In this document: piece by piece, positions 1-9,198 of the stretch
Numbering within the stretch: position 1 is the stretch's first letter
Layout: each line of letters opens with the position of its first letter
From: Gammaproteobacteria bacterium
GTDB lineage: Bacteria > Pseudomonadota > Gammaproteobacteria > Xanthomonadales > Rhodanobacteraceae
NCBI GenBank assembly: GCA_021324095.1
Contig: JAJPJT010000017.1
Location: 1-64,000, forward strand
DNA length: 64,000 nt
Direction of reading: 5' to 3'
The notes under the pieces: model-generated
Database searches by the model: none
What the model was told of the DNA's origin: nothing
The model's input: only the letters and a program-made list of their open reading frames with translations
Program-made: the position numbers and the translations under genes

Positions 1-181
1 CGAGCTGCAACGCCTGCAATGGTTCCAGTGCGGAGCGCGGCAGGCGCGCGCGTGCGCTGCGCACGCCGCGCGCCACCAGGCCGACGCGGCCATGGTCGCG
101 CGTGAAGGCTTCCAGCAGCAGGCTGGTTTCGCGCCACGCGCGCGCGTGCAGGATATAGGCAGGCTGCGCCGTGATGCGCAT
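1..181 (-). CDS. recO: DNA repair protein RecO, N-terminal part (runs off window)
   Basis: Only the first 60 codons are present; the gene continues beyond the left edge. The translation begins MRITAQPAYILHAR, then a TSLLLEAFTRDHGRVGLVAR segment (about residues 19-38), the typical RecO N-terminal OB-fold. RecO works with RecR to load RecA at gaps in RecF-pathway repair. The ATG at 181 lies 3 bases after the era stop codon, so translation is probably coupled to era; the era-recO order is standard in gammaproteobacteria. Confidence 0.9.
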   Translation of the reverse strand, partial: MRITAQPAYILHARAWRETSLLLEAFTRDHGRVGLVARGVRSARARLPRSALEPLQALQL

Positions 182-184
182 GGA

Positions 185-1078
185 TCACTCGTAGCCGAAT
201 TGCTTCAGCGCTGCCTCGTCGTCCGACCAGCCGGCGCGCACCCGCACCCACAGCTTCAGGAACACCTTGCGATCGAGCAACGCTTCGATGCTGCGTCGCG
301 CGGCGCTGCCGATTGCCTTGGCGCGACGGCCGCCCGCACCGATCACGATGGCTTTCTGGCCCTCGCGTTCCACCCATACCACCGCGGCAATTTCGGTCAC
401 ACCATCGGGGCGGTCTTCGAACCGCTCTATCTCGACCGTGGTTGCGTAAGGCAATTCCTCGCCCAGTTGGCGCATCAACTGCTCGCGCACCAGCTCGGCG
501 GCCAAAAACCGTTCGCTGCGGTCGGTGTAACTGTCGGCGCCGTAGCGTGGCTCGCCTTCGGGCAGGCGCGCGAGAATCGCGCGCTCCAGCTCGGCGAGCC
601 CGGAGCGCTTCTGCGCGCTGACCAGGAACACTTCGTCCCATTTGCACTCACGGGTGAGGCCCTCGACGAACGGCAGCAACTTCGACTTGTTCGCGACGCG
701 ATCGACCTTGTTGACCGCCAGCAGGCGCGGGATTGCGCGTTGCGCCAGCGCCGCATGCACCTCTGCATCCTCGTCGTCCCAGTGCTCCGCGGCGACCACC
801 TGCACCGCGACGTCGGCATCCGCGATCGCCGCGTGCACGGCCCGGTTGAGGCTGCGATGGATCGCGCGCTTCGTTTCGCGGTGCAAACCCGGCGTGTCGA
901 GATAAAGAATCTGCCCACTCGGCGGATTGGCGATACCAAGGATGCGCTGCCGGGTCGTGTGTGCGCGCGGCGTCACGATCGACAGGTGTGAATCAACCAA
1001 AGCATTCAGCAACGTCGACTTGCCCACGTTGGGCCGGCCGACGATGGCGGCGCTGCCGCAGCGCAGTGCATCACTCAT
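185..1078 (-). CDS. era: GTPase Era
   Basis: Predicted 297 aa, normal for Era, a GTPase that binds 16S rRNA near its 3' end and assists 30S maturation at the inner membrane. Visible motifs are the G1 loop GRPNVGKS (about residues 14-21), G3 DTPG (about 60) and G4 NKVD (about 120), followed by a C-terminal KH RNA-binding domain with an IGAGGRRAKAIG-type loop. The ATG at 1078 (MSDALRCGSAAIVGRP) is chosen because it starts at the conserved N-terminus. The open frame continues 50 codons upstream, but that part is translated palindromic repeat DNA. Era follows rnc after an unusually long repeat-filled gap and is nearly joined to recO. Confidence 0.97.
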   Translation of the reverse strand: MSDALRCGSAAIVGRPNVGKSTLLNALVDSHLSIVTPRAHTTRQRILGIANPPSGQILYLDTPGLHRETKRAIHRSLNRAVHAAIADADVAVQVVAAEHWDDEDAEVHAALAQRAIPRLLAVNKVDRVANKSKLLPFVEGLTRECKWDEVFLVSAQKRSGLAELERAILARLPEGEPRYGADSYTDRSERFLAAELVREQLMRQLGEELPYATTVEIERFEDRPDGVTEIAAVVWVEREGQKAIVIGAGGRRAKAIGSAARRSIEALLDRKVFLKLWVRVRAGWSDDEAALKQFGYE

Positions 1079-1139
1079 GGAGACCCATACAAATGCTTGC
1101 AGTTGTTCATCCAGCGCTTCGGCATCGATCGGAAAAGCA

Positions 1140-1235
1140 TTGGACCCGGATTTACACGGATGCACGCGGATAAAGCAAGAAACATGGATGCTGATCCATC
1201 CATGTTCATCCGCCTTTATCCGTGTCAAAAAGCTC
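1140..1235. repeat. Palindromic intergenic repeat, family A, copy 1
   Basis: Left arm carries GGATTTACACGGATG and CGCGGATAAAG; right arm carries the complementary TCATCCGCCTTTATCCGTG and ends in TCAAAAAGCTC. The arms can fold into a long imperfect hairpin. The same arms recur in copy 2 next door and in a copy near 13.0 kb. Confidence 0.8.
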
Positions 1236-1258
1236 TCTCACGAGCAACCACATTCGAG

Positions 1259-1408
1259 TTGGACACGGATTTACACGGATGGACACGGATAGAGCATTCG
1301 CAAAAAAAATTGGACGCGGACGTGCGCTGATGGACACTGACAAAGCAGAAAACATGCATGTTGCTCTATCCGCGTTCATCCGCTCTTATCCGCGTCAAAA
1401 AGCTCTTT
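1259..1408. repeat. Palindromic intergenic repeat, family A, copy 2 (longer)
   Basis: Begins TTGGACACGGATTTACACGG and ends TCCGCGTCAAAAAGCTCTTT, the same termini as copy 1. Complementary arms include GGATAGAGC (about 1288) and GCTCTATCC (about 1372). It contains an extra left-arm unit near 1310. Its right end overlaps the rnc stop codon. Together copies 1 and 2 fill the 316-base rnc-era gap, in which I see no gene. Confidence 0.8.
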
Positions 1409-2045
1409 CGTCGAGACTCGCAAGCGCAGCCGCCGCCGCGATCTGCTCCGCGGCGCGCCGACTGCCGCCACTGCCCTCGAAGCGTCCGGCCGGTTGCTCC
1501 AGCACGCATGCGACATCGAACTGGCGCGCGTGCTCCTCGCCGCGTTCGGCGAGAAGTTCGTAGCGCGGCAACGGCATGCCGCGGCCCTGCAGCCATTCCT
1601 GCAAGCGCGTCTTGGGATCCTTTTGCGGCTGCCCCACGCGGGCCAGCGGTGCCGCGAACACGTTGCGCAACCAATCGCGGCAAGCATGGAACCCGCCATC
1701 ACGGTAAATCGCCGCCACCAATGCCTCGAAAGCGTCGGCGAGGATGGAATCGCGGCGGAATCCGCCGCTTTTGAGTTCGCCCGAACCGAGTTTCAGCGCG
1801 TCCCCCAGTTGCAACTCGCGCGCGCGTTCGGCGAGCGCCGGTTCACTCACGAGCTGCGCGCGCAAGCGCGAAAGCTCGCCTTCATCCGCACGCGGCCGCA
1901 TCTCGAACAGCATTTCGGCAACGGCGAGGTTGACCAGCGCATCGCCAAGGAATTCCAGCCGCTCGTTGTTGGGGCGCCCGGCACTGCGGTGGGTGAGTGC
2001 CAGCTGCAGCAGCGCCTCGTCGCCAAAGCGGTAGCCGAGCTTCAC
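1395..2045 (-). CDS. rnc: Ribonuclease III
   Basis: 216 aa. RNase III cuts double-stranded RNA, including rRNA precursors. The signature [18 protein letters not shown] lies at about residues 27-44, with acidic metal ligands there and at [11 protein letters not shown] (about 104-114). A C-terminal double-stranded-RNA-binding domain starts at [14 protein letters not shown]. Start is GTG at 2045, one base after the stop of the DUF4845 gene, so the genes are probably coupled. The protein is about 10 residues shorter than usual: its last codons and TGA fall in the end of a palindromic repeat, suggesting repeat insertion trimmed the tail beyond the RNA-binding domain. Confidence 0.96.
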   Translation of the reverse strand: MKLGYRFGDEALLQLALTHRSAGRPNNERLEFLGDALVNLAVAEMLFEMRPRADEGELSRLRAQLVSEPALAERARELQLGDALKLGSGELKSGGFRRDSILADAFEALVAAIYRDGGFHACRDWLRNVFAAPLARVGQPQKDPKTRLQEWLQGRGMPLPRYELLAERGEEHARQFDVACVLEQPAGRFEGSGGSRRAAEQIAAAAALASLDERAF

Positions 2046-2046
2046 G

Positions 2047-2430
2047 TTACCCTTGCGCCTGCACCCTCAGCGGCACGGTCTTTTCGAAGTGCACGAGGAA
2101 GTCGATGTTGTAGATCCACGGAATTTTCTTGTCGTAACTCAACTTCAGAGATGATCCACCATTCTGGTTCGTCACCACCGTGATGTTGTTCGCGTTGATG
2201 TCGGCGTCGGAGAAGTACTGCGAGAGCTGCTGGGTATCGAGCTGCCGCTGCACCTCCGCAACGCTCATGTTGCCCGAGGTGGATTGCGTTGCCACCGTAT
2301 TCAGCGCCTTGGACACGCTGAGATAATCCATGTATGCCGGAACCAGCTTCATGGCCGTGTAGATGAAAAATGCCACGATGATCAGGATGATCACGAACCC
2401 GATCAGGGTGATGCCCGATTGACGTTTCAT
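2047..2430 (-). CDS. DUF4845 membrane protein
   Basis: 127 aa. It starts [16 protein letters not shown], a pilin-like N-terminus with one transmembrane segment at about residues 5-27 and a periplasmic remainder. DUF4845 proteins lie between lepB and rnc in many gammaproteobacteria and their function is unknown. ATG at 2430 is chosen because it is preceded by AAGGGGG at good spacing; the frame extends 6 codons further upstream. The stop is one base from the rnc start. Confidence 0.9.
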   Translation of the reverse strand: MKRQSGITLIGFVIILIIVAFFIYTAMKLVPAYMDYLSVSKALNTVATQSTSGNMSVAEVQRQLDTQQLSQYFSDADINANNITVVTNQNGGSSLKLSYDKKIPWIYNIDFLVHFEKTVPLRVQAQG

Positions 2431-2672
2431 GGACTTGCCCCCTTGCAACCTGCGATTGTGAACGCCTGCCAGTTCCGGGCGCGCCGCAACGCGCGCGCCT
2501 TCGCGGCATCCTGCCGGATGCGCGAAGCTTAATGCAAACGCGTGCCGATGCGTCAGGGGAAACGTGACGACCGAGTCATTTTCCCGTTCGCGCCGGCTGA
2601 AGCAGCGGCGGTTCTACAGTCGCCGGCGCTTCCTGCTTCGAGATCGACCAGCGCCACGATGCTGCGCGGAGC

Positions 2673-3599
2673 TCACAACACCGTGCCGATCCGGTGCCAG
2701 TTCGCCAGGCTGAACCAGATCAGGAACGCCTTGCCGGCGAGGTTCCTTTCCGGCACGAAACCCCAGAAGCGACTGTCGGAGCTGTCGTCGCGGTTGTCAC
2801 CCATCGCGAAGTAGTAGCCGTCGGGCACCACCCAGCGGCAACCGCCGTCGGGCAAGCGGGTTCCCCCGGAGCACGGATCCGGTTCCGTGTAGGCGAACTG
2901 CAGGATCTGGTGCTTGATGCCGGCGAGGTCTTCCGTGTGCAGCGTCACCGGCGACATGTTCGGATTCTCCTCCATCGCGATGCTGACCTTGTCGGTGCCG
3001 TGGTACGGCCCGATCAGCGTCTGCGGCACTGGCTTGCCGTTGAGGATGACTTGCTCGCCGCGGACGACGATCGTGTCGCCCGGCACCCCGATGATGCGCT
3101 TGATGTAATCCTCTTTCGGATTCTCGGGATAGCGGAAGACCGCGATGTCGCCGCGCTTCGGTTCGCCCGGATCGAGGAAGGACAGGATCCGGGTGTTGCT
3201 GACCGGCAGGCGCAGTCCGTACGCGAACTTGTTGACGAGCACGAAATCGCCCACCAGCAGGGTCGGCATCATGGAACCCGATGGAATCCGGAACGGTTCG
3301 AGCAGGAAGGTGCGGAACAGCAGCACCGCGAGGATCACCGGAAAGAACGAGCGCGCGTAGTCCACCAGCACCGGCTCGCGCGGCTTGCCGCCTTCCGCCG
3401 TGGCCCTTACGCGGCGGCGAGGCGCAAAGGCGATCCGGTCCACGATCCATATCACGAAGAATGCCGCGGTGATCAACACCAGCGCCAGCGCGAAGTCGGA
3501 CGTCCTGTACCAGATATAAAGGCAGATGGCGACGATCGCCACCAGCACGAAAGTGCCCCATGCGTCTTTCTTCACTGCGTGTTCCTTGTTTACGCTCAT
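2673..3599 (-). CDS. lepB: Signal peptidase I
   Basis: 308 aa from ATG 3599; an ATG immediately upstream at 3602 is equally possible. LepB removes signal peptides from Sec and Tat substrates at the periplasmic face of the inner membrane. Hydrophobic segments lie at about residues 15-31, 36-53 and 82-100. The catalytic Ser is in IPSGSMMPTL (S109) and the general-base Lys in DYIKRIIGVPGD (K167); box E MGDNRDDSSDSRFWG is intact. It follows lepA, as in most proteobacteria, but after a 266-base spacer that carries repeat fragments. Confidence 0.97.
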   Translation of the reverse strand: MSVNKEHAVKKDAWGTFVLVAIVAICLYIWYRTSDFALALVLITAAFFVIWIVDRIAFAPRRRVRATAEGGKPREPVLVDYARSFFPVILAVLLFRTFLLEPFRIPSGSMMPTLLVGDFVLVNKFAYGLRLPVSNTRILSFLDPGEPKRGDIAVFRYPENPKEDYIKRIIGVPGDTIVVRGEQVILNGKPVPQTLIGPYHGTDKVSIAMEENPNMSPVTLHTEDLAGIKHQILQFAYTEPDPCSGGTRLPDGGCRWVVPDGYYFAMGDNRDDSSDSRFWGFVPERNLAGKAFLIWFSLANWHRIGTVL

Positions 3600-3684
3600 C
3601 ATTAGGCGCCGCTGCAAGCCTTATCGTCATGCCGGTATGGGCCGGCCTCCAGTGTCTTTGGTCATCGGGGGCCTACATCCCCCC

Positions 3685-3708
3685 GAAGCCGTCCTTGCGG
3701 ACGGCTTC
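3685..3708. other. Perfect 10-bp hairpin between lepA and lepB
   Basis: GAAGCCGTCC, loop TTGC, GGACGGCTTC. There is no T-run on either side, so it is not a classical terminator; it lies in the 5' leader of lepB within the operon. Confidence 0.6.
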
Positions 3709-3814
3709 GACCCCCTGCCTCTGGAAGGGGGTACGCTCCATGCTCTTCCCAAGTCCCGAGTCCCGAGTCCCCGCTCCATTCAGTGAATCGTCGCGCGCAG
3801 CGCGACACATTGTG

Positions 3815-3855
3815 TTCCCCTCTCCCCAGGGGGAGAGGGCAAAGGGTGAGGGGGC
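3815..3855. repeat. Fragment of repeat family C (CCCCCTCACCC type)
   Basis: Contains CCCTCTCCCC/GGGGAGAGGG arms and a GGGTGAGGGGG end, matching the core and one end of the complete copies near 42.2 and 62.3 kb. It sits just downstream of the lepA stop. Confidence 0.65.
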
Positions 3856-3865
3856 AAACCACGGA

Positions 3866-5659
3866 TCATGGCTTGTCCGTCCTGAGCACCGCCAAAAACG
3901 CTTCCTGCGGAATCTCGACGCGGCCGACCTGCTTCATGCGCTTCTTTCCTTCCTTCTGCTTCTCCGGCTGCTTGCGCTTGCGGGTAACGTCGCCGCCATA
4001 GCACTTGGCAAGCACGTTCTTGCGCAGCGCCTTCACTGTCGAACGCGCGATCACCTGGCCTCCGATTGCCGCCTGGATCGCCACGTCGAACATCTGCCGC
4101 GGGATCAGCTCGCGCATCCGTTCGACCAGTTCACGGCCACGCCGGTCGGCCTGCGCACGATGCACGATCAGGCTGAGCGCGTCCACCCGATCGCCGTTGA
4201 TCAACACGTCCACCCGCGCGAACGGGCCAGCCTCGAAGCGATCGAAATGATAATCCATCGACGCATAGCCGCGGCTCACCGACTTCAGCCGGTCGAAGAA
4301 ATCCAGCACCACCTCGGCCAGCGGCAACTCGTAGCTGATCCGTACCTGGCTCGCGAGGTACTGGATCGAACGCTGCACGCCGCGTTTTTCCTCGCACAGC
4401 GTGATCACGCTGCCCACGTATTCGGGCGGCGTCAGGATGTCGGCGACGATGATCGGCTCACGGATTTCCGCCACCATCGGCGAAGCCGGCAACTTGGCCG
4501 GATTGTCCAGCAGCAGCGTGCCGCCATCGGTCTTCAGCACTTCGTAGACCACCGTCGGGGCGGTGGTGACGAGATCGAGATCGTATTCGCGCTCCAAGCG
4601 CTCCTGCACGATCTCCATGTGCAGCATGCCGAGAAAGCCGCAGCGGAAACCGAAGCCCATCGCCTCGGAAGATTCGGGCTCGAAGAACAACGCGGCGTCG
4701 TTCAGGCGCAGCTTGTCCAGCGCTTCGCGCAGTGCGGGGAAATCGTCGGCCGCAACCGGAAACAGACCTGCGAACACGCGCGGCTGCATGTGCTGGAACC
4801 CGGGCAGCGGCTTGGCCGCCGGATCGTTCGCCAGCGTCAGCGTGTCGCCGACCGGCGCGCCATGCACGTCCTTGATCGACGCGCTCACGAAACCGACTTC
4901 GCCCGCGCCGAGCTTGTCGGTTTTCGTGCGCTTGGGCGTGAACACGCCGACCTGCTCGACCTCGTGCGCGCGGCCGGTGGACATCACCAGCAATTTGTCG
5001 CGCGGCTTGATTTCGCCCTGCATCACGCGCACCAGCGAGACCACGCCGAGGTAATTGTCGAACCACGAGTCGATGATCAGCGCCTGCAGCTTGTCGGTAT
5101 CGCGCGGCTTCGGCGGCGGGATGCGCGCGACGATGGCCTCCAGCACTTCCACCACGTTCTCGCCGGTCTTGGCGCTGATCGCGACCGCGTCGTCGGCATG
5201 GATGCCGATCACCGCCTCGATTTCCTCTTTCACTTTCGGAATGTCGGCGGTGGGCAGGTCGATCTTGTTCAGCACGGGCACCACTTCCAGGCCCATCTCG
5301 ACCGCGGTGTAGCAGTTGGCCACCGACTGCGCTTCGACGCCCTGCGCGGCATCCACCACGAGCAGCGCGCCTTCGCACGCAGCCAGCGAACGCGAGACTT
5401 CGTAACTGAAATCGACGTGTCCCGGCGTGTCGATGAAGTTCAGCTCATACGTCCGGCCGTCGCGCGCCTTGTACGGCAGCGACACCGAACGCGCCTTGAT
5501 GGTGATGCCGCGCTCGCGCTCGATCGGATTGTCGTCCAGCACCTGCGCTTCCATCTCGCGCTCGGTGAGCCCACCGCAAATCTGGATGATGCGATCGGCC
5601 AGCGTGGACTTGCCGTGGTCGACGTGGGCAATGATGGAGAAGTTGCGGATCTGCTGCAT
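3866..5659 (-). CDS. lepA: Elongation factor 4 (LepA)
   Basis: 597 aa, full length for LepA, a translational GTPase that acts on ribosomes and affects initiation or back-translocation. Motifs are [14 protein letters not shown] (G1, about residues 11-24), DTPGHVDF (G3) and NKIDLP (G4), with the LepA-specific C-terminal domain ending in a basic [19 protein letters not shown] stretch. Start [17 protein letters not shown] is the standard N-terminus. First gene of the lepA-lepB-DUF4845-rnc-era-recO set. Confidence 0.98.
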   Translation of the reverse strand: MQQIRNFSIIAHVDHGKSTLADRIIQICGGLTEREMEAQVLDDNPIERERGITIKARSVSLPYKARDGRTYELNFIDTPGHVDFSYEVSRSLAACEGALLVVDAAQGVEAQSVANCYTAVEMGLEVVPVLNKIDLPTADIPKVKEEIEAVIGIHADDAVAISAKTGENVVEVLEAIVARIPPPKPRDTDKLQALIIDSWFDNYLGVVSLVRVMQGEIKPRDKLLVMSTGRAHEVEQVGVFTPKRTKTDKLGAGEVGFVSASIKDVHGAPVGDTLTLANDPAAKPLPGFQHMQPRVFAGLFPVAADDFPALREALDKLRLNDAALFFEPESSEAMGFGFRCGFLGMLHMEIVQERLEREYDLDLVTTAPTVVYEVLKTDGGTLLLDNPAKLPASPMVAEIREPIIVADILTPPEYVGSVITLCEEKRGVQRSIQYLASQVRISYELPLAEVVLDFFDRLKSVSRGYASMDYHFDRFEAGPFARVDVLINGDRVDALSLIVHRAQADRRGRELVERMRELIPRQMFDVAIQAAIGGQVIARSTVKALRKNVLAKCYGGDVTRKRKQPEKQKEGKKRMKQVGRVEIPQEAFLAVLRTDKP

Positions 5660-6101
5660 GGCGCGCGCGTTTCGAAAGGGGTTCCGCGCGTGCGCGCGGT
5701 AGCGGCGCAGGGGTGGTCAGCGCCATCAAACGCGCCATTATCGCATGACTGACCGCCGCGACAGGCCGGCTTCTCTTGAACGGAGCAGGACGACATCCAT
5801 GTCTTGATTCCGCGCGCAGTCCTTGCGCGTGGGTTACTTTCCTTTCGGGGAAAATAACCAAAGCCAAGCGCCCGGCACGACGGTTTCGGCAACGTCGTGT
5901 TGCCGAAACTCCCTTGCGCTTCTCGCGCCAAGCGGGCCGGCGCGAACTCGGCCATCCATGACCTGTATCGACCAATGCGCTGCTTCTCAGCCCCCTTGAG
6001 TCAAGGGGGCGGCCGACCGGTGCTGTATGCCGGTCGGCCGGGGTTGTGGGGGAATGACCGTGTTGGTTCGAAGCAGCAACTATAAGCTCAAAGGCATCGA
6101 C
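5660..6101. other. 442-base intergenic region with three perfect hairpins
   Basis: I see no credible gene. Three perfect inverted repeats follow one another: GTTTCGGCAAC/GTTGCCGAAAC at 5883-5909 (5-nt loop), CCCCCTTGA/TCAAGGGGG at 5991-6009 (1-nt centre), and GGCCGACCGG/CCGGTCGGCC at 6011-6039 (9-nt loop). None is followed by a T-run. They lie between the lepA start and the stop of the next gene on the same strand. Confidence 0.6.
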
Positions 6102-6749
6102 TTACATTTGTGCGAATTTGAACGTCGCCCCGCTGGGATCGATCGCAGACTTGACGGCAGATTCGTCGGCCTTGTCGCCGACGAACAGCACCACCACGCC
6201 TTTGAACGAACCGGGCGAAGCACTCTTGAACGCGGATTCCAGCACTTGCGCGGTCGTGGCTGAGTCCGGGCCTGCAGCGGCGATCATGTTGCCCGGCAGC
6301 ACGGTGGCCTGGATCACGGTGTTGACCTGATCCTGCACCCGGCCGATGGCGCCCTGGTTCTCCGGATACTTTGACGACGGAACGAAATAGACATACGGCG
6401 TGCTGGTGATGCCTTGCATGTTCGCGGTGACGATATCCTGCAGATACGGCTGCCAGACCGAGAATGCGACCGTTGCACGCGCACACGGGTTGTCTTCTTC
6501 GGACCCACTGGCCGTGGCAGCCGGCGCTGCCGACTGCCCGGACGCCGGTGCCGCCGATCCCGCCGAAGCGGGCGCTGCCGCCATGGGATGCTTGGCCTGG
6601 CACTCCTTCACGGCCTCGTCCACCGCGGCGGTGGTGGGCTTGGTGATTTTTGCTTCCGTGGCCTGGCTCTGCTCGTTTTTGTTATGGCACGCGCTGAGGC
6701 CCAGGGTCCCCAGCAATGCGGCGATGGCGATGAAAAGGAGTTTGCGCAT
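6102..6749 (-). CDS. Predicted lipoprotein of unknown function
   Basis: 215 aa, family not recognised. The N-terminus MRKLLFIAIAALLGTLGLSAC is a lipoprotein signal peptide with lipobox LSAC at about residues 18-21. It is followed by an Ala/Pro/Ser-rich linker (about 55-85), then a domain containing KYPENQGAIGRVQDQVNT and a VVVLFVGDKADESAVKSAID segment near the C-terminus. Start ATG 6749 has GAGGTGAT upstream. It ends with a YXF-like tail rather than a membrane segment. The gene is 5 bases beyond the coaD stop on the same strand, so it is probably cotranscribed with coaD. Confidence 0.75.
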   Translation of the reverse strand: MRKLLFIAIAALLGTLGLSACHNKNEQSQATEAKITKPTTAAVDEAVKECQAKHPMAAAPASAGSAAPASGQSAAPAATASGSEEDNPCARATVAFSVWQPYLQDIVTANMQGITSTPYVYFVPSSKYPENQGAIGRVQDQVNTVIQATVLPGNMIAAAGPDSATTAQVLESAFKSASPGSFKGVVVLFVGDKADESAVKSAIDPSGATFKFAQM

Positions 6750-6754
6750 GACGA

Positions 6755-7312
<558 letters not shown>

Positions 7313-7371
7313 TCATTGTGCCATCATGCGGCCCGGCATGACACAGCGCACGACGCGCGCCGCGACACGGC

Positions 7372-7956
7372 TCACGCGCTGCCGATGCAGAACAGCGTTC
7401 CGCGTACCGCGCCCGCGACGCGTTGCCCATGGAGCCGCCAGCGGGACGGCGCATTCCATGTGTCGGTGTCACCCGCCTCCACATACACCCACGCACCTGG
7501 CGCAAGCCAACCATTCGCGTCCAGCGAAGCCGCCGCTGCTTCCCATAGCCCAGCATCGAACGGCGGGTCCAGGAACACGATATCGAACGCCTCTCGCGCC
7601 GGCTCTGCCAACAGCCGCATTGAATCGGCACAACGCACGGTGCCGCCACCGTGGTGCAGGCGGGCAAGATCCATTTCGATGGCCCGTGCCTGCTTGAGAT
7701 CACGTTCGAGAAACGTGACCGCGCGTGCACCGCGCGACAGCGCTTCGATCCCGAGCGCCCCGCTGCCCGCGAATGCATCCAGCGCGCGCGCGCCCTCCAC
7801 GACCGGTGCGAGCCAGTCGAAAAGCGTCTGCCGCAGACGCTGCGGCGTCGGCCGCAATCCCGGCAGCGCAGGTACTGCAAGGCGCGATCCCCGCAAGCGG
7901 CCGCCGATGATGCGGATGTGCCCGGGGGGCGTTCTGTCATCGCGATGCTTGTTCAT
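7372..7956 (-). CDS. rsmD: 16S rRNA (guanine966-N2)-methyltransferase
   Basis: 194 aa from ATG 7956 (MNKHRDDRTPPGHIRIIGG). RsmD methylates G966 of 16S rRNA using S-adenosylmethionine. The SAM-binding motif DAFAGSGALGIEALSRGA lies at about residues 60-77 and the catalytic motif DIVFLDPPF at about 127-135. The frame is open far upstream, but that part lies opposite ftsY, so the internal ATG is chosen at the conserved RIIGGRLRG start. Divergent from ftsY, as in many gammaproteobacteria. Confidence 0.93.
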   Translation of the reverse strand: MNKHRDDRTPPGHIRIIGGRLRGSRLAVPALPGLRPTPQRLRQTLFDWLAPVVEGARALDAFAGSGALGIEALSRGARAVTFLERDLKQARAIEMDLARLHHGGGTVRCADSMRLLAEPAREAFDIVFLDPPFDAGLWEAAAASLDANGWLAPGAWVYVEAGDTDTWNAPSRWRLHGQRVAGAVRGTLFCIGSA

Positions 7957-8116
7957 GCTGCTTCCGTGAAAAATCAGCCCATGGACGGGCGTTCTGATGT
8001 CTCCAGACACGATGCGGTCATGAATGATCAATCTCCGGCAGAGGCGGCGATCATGGATGATCGCATTAATAAAGCAGGTGTTAGGATTTCGACATTGGAT
8101 TGCCACGCCGACAGCC

Positions 8117-9190
8117 ATGCCGAACCTCTGGAACAAGCTCGCGCGCCGCAACCCGCGTGACGACGCGCAGACGGCGCCCGAGGCACCTCCGCCTCCCGCC
8201 CAAGGCGGAGCAGCCCTGCCCGATGCGCCGTTGCCCAACGTGGCCTCGGGTCCCGATGACTTGATGACGGCCGAACCGCAGCCGCGGCGCGGCTGGCGCG
8301 AGCGCCTGTCGGGCAGCGGATTCGCGCGGGGATTGTCCTCGCTGTTCTCGCGCAATCCCGTCTTGTCGGACGATCTGCTCGACGACCTTGAAGTCACGCT
8401 GCTTTCCGCGGACGTGGGGGTTTCCGCCACCGGCGAGATGATCGACGACCTGCGCCGGCGCATGCACAAGCGCGAGTTCGCGGACGCCGCGGCGCTGCGC
8501 GATGCACTGCGCGAGCGCCTGGTAGCGCTGCTGCAGCCGGTGGCGCAACCGCTCGCAACCGGTGGACGCCGACCTTTCGTGTTGCTGGTCGTCGGCGTCA
8601 ACGGCGTCGGCAAGACCACCACCATCGGCAAGCTCGCGCGGCGCTTCCACGACGAACACCGCGACGTGCTGCTGGCGGCCGGCGACACCTTTCGCGCGGC
8701 CGCCGTCGCGCAACTGCAGGAATGGGGTGCACGCCTCGGGATCCCGGTATGCGCGCAGGGCCAGGGCGCGGATTCGGCCAGCGTGATTTTCGATGCATTG
8801 CAGATGGCCGTCGCACACCGCAATGACGTGCTGATCGCCGACACGGCCGGGCGGCTGCATACCCGTTCGGGGTTGATGGACGAACTGGCCAAGGTCAAGC
8901 GGGTGATGGGCAAGCTGGACCCTGAAGCGCCGCACGAGGTGCTGATGGTGATCGACGGCACCAACGGCCAGAACGCGATCAACCAGGTCCGCCAGTTCAT
9001 CAGCACGGTCGGCGTGACCGGGCTTGCGGTCACCAAGCTCGACGGCACCGCAAAAGGCGGCGTGGTATTTGCCTTGGCGCGCGAATTCGCATTGCCGATC
9101 CGTTACGTGGGGCTGGGCGAACGCGCCGAGGATCTGCGCACCTTCGATCCGCGCGCGTTCGTGGACGGATTGCTGCCGGGCGCGGCCTGA
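8117..9190 (+). CDS. ftsY: Signal recognition particle receptor FtsY
   Basis: 357 aa from ATG 8117 (MPNLWNKLARRN). FtsY docks SRP-ribosome complexes at the inner membrane. A short acidic/proline-rich N-terminal region precedes the N domain (LDDLEVTLLSADVGVS) and the SRP GTPase G domain, with GVNGVGKTTTIGKLARRF, DTAGRLHTRSGLMDEL and VTKLDGTAKGG motifs. The frame is open 31 codons further upstream, but the chosen ATG fits the basic N-terminal start. Divergent from rsmD. Confidence 0.95.
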   Translation: MPNLWNKLARRNPRDDAQTAPEAPPPPAQGGAALPDAPLPNVASGPDDLMTAEPQPRRGWRERLSGSGFARGLSSLFSRNPVLSDDLLDDLEVTLLSADVGVSATGEMIDDLRRRMHKREFADAAALRDALRERLVALLQPVAQPLATGGRRPFVLLVVGVNGVGKTTTIGKLARRFHDEHRDVLLAAGDTFRAAAVAQLQEWGARLGIPVCAQGQGADSASVIFDALQMAVAHRNDVLIADTAGRLHTRSGLMDELAKVKRVMGKLDPEAPHEVLMVIDGTNGQNAINQVRQFISTVGVTGLAVTKLDGTAKGGVVFALAREFALPIRYVGLGERAEDLRTFDPRAFVDGLLPGAA

Positions 9191-9198
9191 GCCCCGCA

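Noticed and set aside
1079-1228. 50-residue N-terminal extension of Era
   Set aside because: It is translated palindromic repeat DNA; conserved Era sequence begins at ATG 1078.
3560-5752. 730-codon plus-strand frame opposite lepA and similar frames opposite other genes (rnr, efflux pump, paralogs)
   Set aside because: His/Arg/Asp-rich antisense shadows of GC-rich genes with no family motifs or ribosome-binding sites.
7957-9048. Long minus-strand open frame upstream of rsmD
   Set aside because: It lies opposite ftsY and reads as Ser/Arg-rich shadow sequence.
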